DNA of 64,000 bases from Solirubrobacter pauli (GTDB taxonomy: Bacteria; Actinomycetota; Thermoleophilia; Solirubrobacterales; Solirubrobacteraceae), in NCBI RefSeq assembly GCF_003633755.1, contig NZ_RBIL01000001.1:2279426-2343425 (forward strand), read 5' to 3'. Below, piece after piece: positions 49,285 to 57,089 of the stretch. How positions within the stretch are numbered: position 1 is the stretch's first letter; each line of letters begins with the position of its first letter. The notes beneath the pieces were generated by a model, which saw nothing but the letters and a program-made list of their open reading frames with translations, had not been told where the DNA came from and did not search any database. A program made the position numbers and the translations under genes.

Positions 49285-50139
49285 CTAGCGCAGGAGGCTG
49301 AGGACGCCCTGCGGAGCCTGGTTGGCCTGGGCCAGCATCGAGGTGCCGGCCTGCTGCAGGATGTTCAACTTCGTGAACTTGGTCATCTCCGCCGCCATGT
49401 CCACATCGCGGATCCGCGACTCGGAGGCGGTGAGGTTCTCCTGGTACGTGGCCAGGTTCGTCAGGCGATGCTCCAGGCGGTTCTGGATCGCGCCGTACGC
49501 GCCACGCTGCTTGGAGACGTTCTCGATCATGTCGTCGATGCGATCGATGTCGCAGAGGCTGCCCGACGAGAGCGCGGTGGCCGCGGCGGTGGCCGTGGAC
49601 GCCGAGAGGCTGGTCAGGTTGGCGAGGCTGTCGGAGACGACGGCACCGTCGAGGGTAGCCGCGGCCACGTCGATCGTCTCGCCCTGGTTGGCGCCGACCT
49701 GGAACTTGAACGTGTCGCCCGTGCCGAACACGGTCTTGCCGTTGAACTTGGTGTCGTTCAGGATGCTGCGGACTTCCTTGGCGATCTCCACGACCTCGGC
49801 GCCGATGGCCTCGCGGTCGTTGGTGTCCATCGTGCCGTTGTTGGCCTGGACCTTGAGATCGCGCACGCGCTGCAGCATCGAGTGCACCTCACCGAGGGCA
49901 CCTTCCGCCGTCTGGACGAGCGAGATGCCGTCCTGCGCGTTGCGCTGCGCCTGAGCCAGACCACCGATCTGCCCACGCATCTTCTCCGAGATGCCCAGGC
50001 CGGCGGCATCGTCAGCGGCGCGGTTGATGCGGTAGCCGGAGGAGAGCTTCTCCATGGCCTTCGAGGCCAGCGACGACGTCGCCGTCAGCTGACGGTGCGT
50101 GTTGAACGCCTCGATGTTGTTCTGAATGCGAAGGCCCAT
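49285..50139 (-). CDS. fliC: Flagellin, copy 9
   Basis: 284 residues, upstream end of the array. ATG 50139 is preferred to the upstream in-frame ATG at 50148 because the conserved MGLRIQNN start and ribosome site follow it. Middle: DTNDREAIGAEVVEIAKEVRSI, GKTVFGTGDTFKFQ, VAAATLDGAVVSDSLANLTSL, SSGSLCDIDRIDDMIENVSKQRGAYG; Cys196 matches copies 1 and 4. Uses a promoter located inside the preceding small gene. Confidence 0.92.
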   Translation of the reverse strand: MGLRIQNNIEAFNTHRQLTATSSLASKAMEKLSSGYRINRAADDAAGLGISEKMRGQIGGLAQAQRNAQDGISLVQTAEGALGEVHSMLQRVRDLKVQANNGTMDTNDREAIGAEVVEIAKEVRSILNDTKFNGKTVFGTGDTFKFQVGANQGETIDVAAATLDGAVVSDSLANLTSLSASTATAAATALSSGSLCDIDRIDDMIENVSKQRGAYGAIQNRLEHRLTNLATYQENLTASESRIRDVDMAAEMTKFTKLNILQQAGTSMLAQANQAPQGVLSLLR

Positions 50140-50196
50140 GGTCAACACTCCTTGTTGATCGGGGGAAGGGCGTTACGACGGCGACTCCTTGTCGCC
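50140..50196 (-). promoter_or_regulatory. Two-hairpin mRNA leader, copy 9
   Basis: GGCGAC, AAGGA, GTCGCC (50196-50180) starts one base after the stop of the small upstream gene; then TCAACA, AGGAG, TGTTGA. Confidence 0.62.
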
Positions 50197-50197
50197 A

Positions 50198-50401
50198 CTA
50201 AGCCGAGTAATCGACTCCGCGACCCGAACCTTGAGGGGGCGTCTTCGGCACGGCGCGGCGCTTCTGCTCGCGCTTCTCCTCCCGCCGGCGCCGCGCTTCC
50301 TCGCGCTCGACCGGCGTCAGCAGCCGCGGGCGTTCGACGCGGTCCACGCGCGGCGTGCCGGTCTCGCCCGGCTCGATCCGGTAGATCGGCGGGTTCTCCA
50401 T
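50198..50401 (-). CDS. Small basic/acidic hypothetical protein before the flagellin array
   Basis: A 67-residue product with ENPPIYRIEPGETGTP and a strongly charged helix REEARRRREEKREQKRR, then a short tail ending VDYSA. No recognised family. ATG 50401 shares one base with the stop of the upstream gene (TGATG). Its 3' part contains the copy-9 flagellin promoter, so the two are physically interlocked. Confidence 0.6.
   Translation of the reverse strand: MENPPIYRIEPGETGTPRVDRVERPRLLTPVEREEARRRREEKREQKRRAVPKTPPQGSGRGVDYSA
50208..50234 (-). promoter_or_regulatory. Sigma-28 promoter of flagellin copy 9, inside a gene
   Basis: TCAA (50234-50231), 15 bases, GTCGATTA (50215-50208). It is not palindromic and lies in the coding 3' end of the 67-codon gene. 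Confidence 0.55.
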
Positions 50402-50772
50402 CAGGAGGCGGCCTGCTGCTCGGCGCGCTCGGCGGCCATCTGCTCCAGGCGCTCCTGCTGCAGGCGCCGCTGCTCGAGCCGGTGCTCCTCGACCTGCTTG
50501 AGCTCGTTGAGCACGATGTGCCGCCACGCGATGATCGCGCAGCGCCAGACGACGATGTTGACGACGATGCCCGCGAGGAGCGCGCGCCAAACGGCGTCGA
50601 ACGGGTCCTGGTCGCCGACCAGGTTGAGGATCAGCACGAGCAGGAACGACAGGAACGCCGCGCGCGTGCGGGCGCGGCGGATGCCGGCCTTCGCGCGCGG
50701 ATGCTGCGACAGCGTGACCAGGGCCTCGGGCTTGTCGGCCTTCTTGCCCTTCTTGTCTTTCTTGTCGCTCAT
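50401..50772 (-). CDS. Two-helix membrane protein of the flagellar operon
   Basis: 123 residues: a lysine-rich start (MSDKKDKKGKKADKPE), two membrane helices at about 45-62 (AAFLSFLLVLILNLVG) and 70-92 (LLAGIVVNIVVWRCAIIAW), and a long charged amphipathic C-terminal helix (EEHRLEQRRLQQERLEQMAAE). It resembles no named flagellar protein. The fixed place between the PilZ gene and the flagellins, with ATGA coupling, suggests a flagellar role, for example placement or scaffolding, but this is unproven. Confidence 0.65.
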   Translation of the reverse strand: MSDKKDKKGKKADKPEALVTLSQHPRAKAGIRRARTRAAFLSFLLVLILNLVGDQDPFDAVWRALLAGIVVNIVVWRCAIIAWRHIVLNELKQVEEHRLEQRRLQQERLEQMAAERAEQQAAS

Positions 50773-51389
50773 CGTTCTCGCGAGGCGCGCAGCGCCTGCA
50801 CTTCCCGGTCGCGGATGTAACGCATGAGCCGATCTTCGTCGGCGCGGGCGATCCCGTCCATCCGGATGCCCTTCTGCTCGGCGTCGCTGCCCACGCGCAC
50901 GACCCGGCCGAGCGCGCGCAGCGGCGGCCCGTCGGGCAGCTGGAGCTCGACGCGCACGTCGATGCCCAGCGGCAGATCCCACTTGTCCTGGATCTGGATG
51001 CCCGAGCCGGAGATGTCGACGGTCGTGGTGTCCCCGCCGACGGGCTCGTCGACGCCGCGGACGGTCACGTCCAGGAAGGCGTCGATGCGGACGAACTCGC
51101 GCCGCTGGATGCGCTCGACGTCGCCGCTCAGCGCGATCGTCAACGAGCCGTTGCGCTCGGCGGTGAGCGTGCCGGGGAAGCGGAAGATGCCGCGCCCGGA
51201 GGTCGCCTCGACCGCCCAGTCGTGCCCGACGGTGCGGGCGATCCGCTCGTCCTTGACGGCCAGCGCCACGACGACGCCCGCGTCCGTCCCCGACTCGATC
51301 GTGCCCGGAAGCATCCCGACGTGCAGGTGGCGGACGACGACGTGCTGGCCGACGACCAGCTTGGAGACGGGAGCGGTCACAGCGGCCAT
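50769..51389 (-). CDS. PilZ-domain flagellar brake protein (YcgR-like)
   Basis: A 206-residue protein with an N-terminal YcgR-type domain (residues 1-100) and a C-terminal PilZ domain. The c-di-GMP-binding motifs are present: RREFVRI (RxxxR) and DISGSG (DxSxxG). Such proteins bind the flagellar motor when c-di-GMP is high and slow it. The gene lies between flhF and the flagellins, giving a regulatory link to motor function. It overlaps the next gene (ATGA) and is two bases from flhF. Confidence 0.8.
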   Translation of the reverse strand: MAAVTAPVSKLVVGQHVVVRHLHVGMLPGTIESGTDAGVVVALAVKDERIARTVGHDWAVEATSGRGIFRFPGTLTAERNGSLTIALSGDVERIQRREFVRIDAFLDVTVRGVDEPVGGDTTTVDISGSGIQIQDKWDLPLGIDVRVELQLPDGPPLRALGRVVRVGSDAEQKGIRMDGIARADEDRLMRYIRDREVQALRASRER

Positions 51390-51391
51390 TA

Positions 51392-52819
51392 TCAGGGAAG
51401 CAGCTGGGCGGCCAACGCGCCGGGATCGGCGGGGGTGGCCCCGTCACGCGAGCAGACGTAAGACAACGGACGGCCAGCGGCCAGCGCGAGCTCGAGCGGA
51501 GCGCCCGGGCGCGCGGTCTCGTCGGCATGGGTGAGCGTGACGTGGCTCGGGGTCAGCGGAGCGAGCGCGGCGGCGACCTCGCCGGCCGCGGCCGAGCTGA
51601 TCGTGGCGGGCAGCGCCATGTGGACCTCGGCGCCGAGCGCCTTCAGGTCGGCCGCGAGCGCCTTGACGTCCGCCGGCTTCGTGCTCGGCCCGGTCGCGGG
51701 CGTGTCGATCAGCGTGATCAGCGGCTCGCGCGCGCCCAGGCGCTCGGTCGCCTGCTCGGCGTCGGCGGCGGCGATCACGCCCACGCCCAGCGGCTGCAGG
51801 CGGTGCGAGAGGCTGCCGTTGCCACGCAGCTCGACGACCGCGACGTCCGCGCCGGCGGCGGCGTAGACGGCCGCGAGGTGCGCGACGGCCGAGGACTTGC
51901 CCGAGCCGCCGCCGCCGACGACCGCGATCGTGCGCGGACCGGGCCCGAGGGCGGTCGTGGTCGGGATCCGGCGCGCGAGCGCGGCCCGGACGAGGCGCTT
52001 CATGTTGCGCGGCGCGGAGAACGGCAGGCCGTGGACGACGGCCTCGGCGACCACGTCGGCGGCCAGCGCGGGGCTGATGCCGGCGGCGATCAGGCGCTCC
52101 TCGGCGGCGTCGGCCGACGGCGGGCGCGGGATGCCCGACGGGCGCGCGGCGGGGACCGGGGCGGCCGGGATCTCGAGCGCGGGCTCGGGCTCCGGCTCGG
52201 CGACGGGCGCGGGCGCTTCGACGACCGGCGGCGCGACCGGCTCGGCGGCGACCGGGGGCGGCGGCGGGGCGACGGGCTCCGGCGTGGGCTCGGCCACCAC
52301 GGGCCGGCCCGCCGTGTGCTCGATCGCGGACGCGTTCGGCTGCGGGCCGTAGAGGCCGGCGTTGGCCGCGGGCGCGGCGGGCGGCTCGGGCTGGGCGGCG
52401 CGCTCGCGCATGCGGCGCGGCGGCTCCTCGGCCTCGGGCGTCGCCGCGGGCTGTGCGGTGAAGCTCGCCGAGAACGTGTCCTGCTCCATGCGCGAGTCGC
52501 GCGCGGCGGCGGCCAGGGCGTCGGCGAACGGCGTCGCCTGCTCGAACAGGGCCTGCACGGCGGGGGACGAGAGGCCCTCGGCGGTCGCGCGGTCCGAGCG
52601 GATCTCGAGCGGGCGCTCATCCGCGTGCGGCGCCCGTGCGTCGACCTCGACGAACGGGCGCTGGAAGAAGCCGCCCGCCTTCTTGTCGCGCCCCTCGCGA
52701 CGACGCAGGACGATCGCGTCCGGGCCCAGCTCGGCCCGGATCTGCGGCAGCAGCTCTTCCAGGCTGCGCCCGCGGAACGTCTTGACGTCGTCGGAACCTT
52801 GGCTCGTCGAGGCTTCCAT
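51392..52819 (-). CDS. flhF: FlhF-like SRP-family GTPase with altered motifs
   Basis: FlhF places or counts flagella. The 475-residue product has the family N-terminus VKTFRGRSLEELLPQIRAEL and the SRP GTPase N domain and G domain (P-loop GGGGSGKSS, VAVVEL...). A linker of roughly 150 residues is rich in Pro, Ala and Glu. The G motifs depart from the standard: DTPATG replaces DTAGR and THADE replaces TKxD. GTP handling may be altered or lost. The partner flhG was not seen in this window. It ends two bases before the PilZ gene and starts 21 bases after flhA. Confidence 0.82.
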   Translation of the reverse strand: MEASTSQGSDDVKTFRGRSLEELLPQIRAELGPDAIVLRRREGRDKKAGGFFQRPFVEVDARAPHADERPLEIRSDRATAEGLSSPAVQALFEQATPFADALAAAARDSRMEQDTFSASFTAQPAATPEAEEPPRRMRERAAQPEPPAAPAANAGLYGPQPNASAIEHTAGRPVVAEPTPEPVAPPPPPVAAEPVAPPVVEAPAPVAEPEPEPALEIPAAPVPAARPSGIPRPPSADAAEERLIAAGISPALAADVVAEAVVHGLPFSAPRNMKRLVRAALARRIPTTTALGPGPRTIAVVGGGGSGKSSAVAHLAAVYAAAGADVAVVELRGNGSLSHRLQPLGVGVIAAADAEQATERLGAREPLITLIDTPATGPSTKPADVKALAADLKALGAEVHMALPATISSAAAGEVAAALAPLTPSHVTLTHADETARPGAPLELALAAGRPLSYVCSRDGATPADPGALAAQLLP

Positions 52820-52840
52820 TCGTGTTCAGCGCCCTTTCTT

Positions 52841-54946
52841 CTACGCGGCGATGGCCTGCGGCTGCAGCGCCGCGCTGATCACACCGGTCGTCTCCACTCC
52901 GATACCCGGAGCGATCTCGTTGTACGAGCAGACCGACATCTGCGGCAGGCGCTGCTCGCACAGCATCCGCAGGTGACGGCGCACGCGCGCCGAGCACAGG
53001 AGCACCGGACGGCCGCCGCCGGCGAGCGCCAGCTCGACCTGCTCGGCGGCGGAGTCCACGACCATCGCCGCCAGGTTCGGGTCCATCGCGAGGAACTCGC
53101 CGTCGGCCGTCTGCACGAGCGCCTCGGCCATCGTCTGCTCGAGCGACGGGTCGAGCGCGATCACGCGCAGCGTGCCCTCGGCGTCGAGGAACGGCGCGGT
53201 GATCGTGCGGCCGAGCGCCTGGCGGGCGTACTCGGCGAGCATCGCGGGGTCCCGCGTGAGGCGGGCCTTGTCGCCGATCGCCTCGAGGATCGAGCCCAGG
53301 TCGCGGATCGAGACGCTCTCGCGCAGCAGGGTCTGCAGCACGCGCTGGACCTCGCCGAGCGACAGCACGTCCGGCACGACCTCGGTGACGACCGCCTCGT
53401 TGTACTCCTTGAGCTGGTCGAGCAGCTGGCGCGTCTCCTGGCGGGAGAGCAGCTCGGAGGCGTGGGCGCGGATCATCTCGGTGAGGTGGGTGACGACGAC
53501 GGACTCGGCGTCGACCACGGTCCAGCCCAGGGCCTCCGCCTCGGCGCGGCCCGTCTCCGGGATCCAGACCGCGGGCAGGCCGAAGGCCGGCTCGGTGGTC
53601 GGGATGCCGGGGAGCTGGCCCATGGCGTCGCCCGGGTTCATGGCCATATAGTGGCCCGCCATCACGCCGGCGCGCGCAACTTCCGTACCACGGACGCGCA
53701 TGACGTACTCGTGCGAGTCCAGGCCGACGTCGTCGCGGATGCGGACGGGCGGGATGACCATGCCGAGCTCGGAGGCGATCTGGCGGCGGATCGTGCCGAC
53801 GCGGGCGAGGAGCGTGCCGCCCGCCTGCGTGTCGACCATCGGCACCAGGCCGAAGCCGATCGCGAGCTCGATCGGGTCGAGCGCGAGCGCGTCGATCGCG
53901 GCGTCGCGCGGCGCGGGCAGCGCGCCCTGCGCGGCGGGACCCTCGGCCGCGGCGCGCTCGGCCTCGAGCGCCGCGAGCTCGTGCGACGTGGGCTTGTTGC
54001 GCAGCGACCAGCCGACCGCGAAGAAGAGGGCGCCGATGACGAAGAACGGGAGCTTCGGGAGGCCGGGCACGAGGCCGAAGACCATCACCATCACGCCGGC
54101 GACGAGCGGCGCCTTGCGCTGGTCGAGGATCTGCTTGGAGACCGTGGTGCCGAGGTCCTTGTCCGCGCCCGAGGAGCGCGTGACCAGGATGCCGGTGGCG
54201 ACCGAGATCAGGAGCGCCGGGATCTGCGCGCACAGGCCGTCGCCGATCGACATCAGCGAGAAGTGGTGGCCGGCCTCGGAGAACGGCATGCCCATCTGGA
54301 CGACGCCGATGACGATGCCGCCGAGCAGGTTGATGCCGGTGATCAGGATGCCCGCCATCGCGTCGCCCTTGACGAACTTCGAGGCACCGTCCATCGCGCC
54401 GTAGAAGTCGGCCTCCTGGGAGACCTCCGCGCGGCGCTTGCGCGCTTCCTCGTCGGTGATCTGGCCCGTGTTGAGGTCGGCGTCGATCGCCATCTGCTTG
54501 CCGGGCATCGAGTCGAGGGTGAAGCGGGCGCCGACCTCGGCCACGCGGCCCGCGCCGTTCGTGATCACGACGAACTGGATCACGATCAGGATCAGGAAGA
54601 TCACGAGGCCGACGACGATGTTGCCGCCGACCACGAAGTTGCCGAACGCCTCGACCACGTGGCCCGCGTCGCCTTCGAGCAGGATCAGACGCGTCACGGA
54701 CACGTTGATCGCGAGGCGGAAGAGCGTCGTGAGGAGGAGGATCGTCGGGAACGACGAGAAGTCCAGCGCGCGCGGCACGTACATCGTGGCCACGACGATC
54801 ATCAGCGCCGCCGAGATGTTGAGCGTGATGAAGAAGTCGATCAGCAGCGGCGGCAGCGGGATGATCAGCATCGCCACGATCAGGACGACGCCACCCGCGG
54901 CGAGCAGGTCGGCCTTCTTGCCGATCTTGGACAGGGCGTTGTTCAT
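52841..54946 (-). CDS. flhA: Flagellar export apparatus protein FlhA
   Basis: FlhA is the export-gate protein that accepts substrates and uses the proton gradient. The 701-residue product has the N-terminal eight-helix region ([20 protein letters not shown] onwards), the FHIPEP signature region [30 protein letters not shown] in parts, [24 protein letters not shown]-type loop, and a C-terminal cytoplasmic domain with the [16 protein letters not shown] and [13 protein letters not shown] segments. Length is normal. ATG 54946 overlaps the flhB stop (ATGA). Confidence 0.96.
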   Translation of the reverse strand: [701 protein letters not shown]

Positions 54947-56007
54947 GCAGCACTCCGGAGGCCGGCGACGCGGTAGACGTAGGCGAGAAGCTGTGCCACG
55001 GCGTGGAACAGGTCTTCGGGGATCTGACGCCCGACGTCGACGTTGGCGTACAGCGTGCGCGCCAGCGGCGGGTCGGGGACGATCATGACGCCGGCGTCCT
55101 TGGCGGCCTCACGGATCTTTGCGGCGATGATGTCGACGCCCTTGGCGACGACGATGGGTGCCGAGGTGCCGCTCTCGTACTTGAGCGCGACGGCGTAGTG
55201 GGAGGGATTCGTGACGATCACGTCTGCGGAGGGAACGGCTTCCATCATGCGGCTGCGGGACATCTCCATCGCCCGTCGCCGCTGCTGAGACTTGATTTCG
55301 GCAGGAAGCTCCTGTTGCTTGAATTCCTGCTTGATCTCCTCTTTGTCCATCTTCAGCGACTTCTCGTGCTTGTGCTTCTGCCAGGCGAAGTCGAGGGCCG
55401 CGAGGGCGAGATAGGCCATCGCCGCGCGCGTGGCGATCATCATCACCAGGTGCGCGATCTCGGGGATGATGTCCGCCGGCGGCGTGCCCACCAGCGCGGC
55501 GAACTCGTCCAGCTTCGGGAACACGGCCAGCGCCGTGATCGCGCCGACGGCGACCGTCTTGGCGACGTTCTTGAAGGTCTCGACCGCGAAGTGCTGCGGG
55601 TTGAAGAGGTTCTTGAAGCCGGACGCCGGGTTGAGCTTCTTGAACTCCGGCTTGATCGCGCCGGGCATCGGCTTCAGGCCGACCTGCGCGGCTGAGGCGA
55701 CGAAGCCCGCGACGAGGCAGATGAGCATGATCGGCGCCGCCGCGAGCGCGACGTGCTGGCCGACGAGCATGAACAGCGTGCCGATGCCCTTCTGGTCGAC
55801 GACCTGCGGGGTCTTCATCAGGTCGATGACCTGGACCATGGCCAGCTTGCACTGCTCCATGATCTTCGGCCCGAACGCGTTCAGCGCCAGGATCGACGCC
55901 AGCAGCACGGCCGCGCCGTTGATGTCCACCGAGCGCGCGACCTGGCCCTTCTTGCGGGCGTCCTCGCGCTTCTTCGGTGTTGCCTTCTCGGTCTTGTCGT
56001 TGGCCAT
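54943..56007 (-). CDS. flhB: Flagellar export apparatus protein FlhB
   Basis: FlhB switches export specificity by cleaving itself. The 354-residue protein has four membrane helices and a cytoplasmic domain beginning with SRMMEAVPSADVIVTNPSHYAVAL. The autocleavage site is NPSH at residues 267-270 where most FlhB proteins have NPTH; the cleavage mechanism requires Asn and Pro, both present. The N-terminus EKATPKKREDARKKGQVARS is the usual basic start. It is coupled to flhA and ends 16 bases after fliR. Confidence 0.95.
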   Translation of the reverse strand: MANDKTEKATPKKREDARKKGQVARSVDINGAAVLLASILALNAFGPKIMEQCKLAMVQVIDLMKTPQVVDQKGIGTLFMLVGQHVALAAAPIMLICLVAGFVASAAQVGLKPMPGAIKPEFKKLNPASGFKNLFNPQHFAVETFKNVAKTVAVGAITALAVFPKLDEFAALVGTPPADIIPEIAHLVMMIATRAAMAYLALAALDFAWQKHKHEKSLKMDKEEIKQEFKQQELPAEIKSQQRRRAMEMSRSRMMEAVPSADVIVTNPSHYAVALKYESGTSAPIVVAKGVDIIAAKIREAAKDAGVMIVPDPPLARTLYANVDVGRQIPEDLFHAVAQLLAYVYRVAGLRSAA

Positions 56008-56023
56008 GGCGGACGCTCACCCC

Positions 56024-56800
56024 CTACTTGAGGGTCTGCACGGCCTGCCAGACCGTCGACTCGACCGAGTTGCCCATGAAGCCGGCGACGAACGGCAGCG
56101 TGGCGCCGATGAGCGTCAGGCCGACGATCATCTTGGCCGGGAAGCCGACCGCGAAGATGTTCATCTGCGGGACGACCTTCGTCACGACGCCGAACGCGGC
56201 GTCGACGATGATCAGCGCGATGATGACCGGCGCGCCGATCATGAAGGCGGACACGAAGATGCCCGAGAACGCCACCTGCGCGCCCTGGACCATCGAGGTG
56301 ATGGCCGGCGCGTCGAGCAGCGGCACGGCCTCGTAGGTCCGGCCGAGGCCCGCGATCACGAGCGCGTCGCCGTTGAGGGCGATGAAGATCGCCACGCCGA
56401 AGAGGCTGTACATCTGCTGGATGACGGCGGACTGCGTGCCGGTGACCGGGTCGACGATCGCGCCGAACGAGAAGCCGATCAGCGTGTCGAGCAGCGTGCC
56501 GGCGACCTGCAGCGCCGCGAACATCGCGTGCAGCGCGTAGGCGAACGCCAGGCCGACGATGACCTCCTTGACCAGCAGCCCGAAGTAGGGCAGCACGTCG
56601 AGGTCGATCTCGCCGCGCTTGACCACCGGCATCAGGCCGACGGCGAGCGCGACGGCCACGATCCCGCGCACGCGGGGGTTGACCATCTTGCTCGAGAACA
56701 GCGGCGCCAGGATGAACAGCGGCGAGACGCGGGCCAGGACCAGGAAGAAGGCCGCGACCTGCTGCTCGGAGAAGTGCGCGAGGAGCGTATTAGGGTCCAT
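56024..56800 (-). CDS. fliR: Flagellar export apparatus protein FliR
   Basis: A 258-residue polytopic protein of the export gate complex (FliP5-FliQ4-FliR1). It shows six membrane helices, LARVSPLFILAPLFSSKMVNPRVR, FAYALHAMFAALQVAGTLLDTLIGFSFGAIVDPVTG in parts, and LIGATLPFVAGFMGNSVE near the end. Length matches the family. The start ATG 56800 lies within the last 11 bases of fliQ, so it is coupled. Confidence 0.93.
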   Translation of the reverse strand: MDPNTLLAHFSEQQVAAFFLVLARVSPLFILAPLFSSKMVNPRVRGIVAVALAVGLMPVVKRGEIDLDVLPYFGLLVKEVIVGLAFAYALHAMFAALQVAGTLLDTLIGFSFGAIVDPVTGTQSAVIQQMYSLFGVAIFIALNGDALVIAGLGRTYEAVPLLDAPAITSMVQGAQVAFSGIFVSAFMIGAPVIIALIIVDAAFGVVTKVVPQMNIFAVGFPAKMIVGLTLIGATLPFVAGFMGNSVESTVWQAVQTLK

Positions 56801-57089
56801 CAGAGCCGCCGACGGGCTTGAAGTCGACGGTCTGAGGGATGCCGCCCCAGAGGTTGCTGGTCCAGTCCGTGATCGAGTTGAGCATCCACGGGCCGGCGAC
56901 GATGAGCACCACGACCAGGGCGACGATCTTCGGGATGAAGGAGAGCGTCTGCTCCTGGATCTGGGTGACGGCCTGGAAGATCGAGATGAGCAGGCCGACG
57001 ATCAGCGCCGCCAGCAGCATCGGCATGGCGACCTTGACCGTGATGCCCATCATGTCGACGAGCAGCGAGGTGACGGTGTCCTGGGTCAT
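56790..57089 (-). CDS. fliQ: Flagellar export apparatus protein FliQ
   Basis: A 99-residue protein with two membrane helices: VKVAMPMLLAALIVGLLISIFQAVTQIQEQ and IVALVVVLIVAGPWML. Typical FliQ proteins are 88-92 residues; the C-terminus is slightly extended (PQTVDFKPVGGSDGP). ATG 57089 gives MTQDTVTSLLVDMM, the family opening, and overlaps the fliP stop (ATGA). Upstream in-frame ATG 57131 would add fourteen unsupported residues. Confidence 0.92.
   Translation of the reverse strand: MTQDTVTSLLVDMMGITVKVAMPMLLAALIVGLLISIFQAVTQIQEQTLSFIPKIVALVVVLIVAGPWMLNSITDWTSNLWGGIPQTVDFKPVGGSDGP

Larger units (their letters stand above)
41421..50139 (-). repeat. Nine-copy tandem flagellin array
   Basis: Nine direct repeats of about 0.97 kb, each consisting of promoter, leader and flagellin coding sequence. 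The first 130 and last 90 codons are nearly the same in all copies; the middle third varies. Two leader types alternate (copies at 41421 and 43362 share one, most others a second), which suggests exchange between copies. Read-through assembly errors would collapse such a region, so copy number deserves a long-read check. Confidence 0.85.

Noticed and set aside
41421-50139. CRISPR-like repeats
   Set aside because: Repeats are full-length flagellin genes, not short repeats with spacers.
51527-54976. Very long plus-strand reading frame (1149 codons) over flhF and flhA
   Set aside because: Antisense shadow of GC-rich genes: Arg/His/Asp-rich with no domain, while the minus strand encodes clear FlhA and FlhF.
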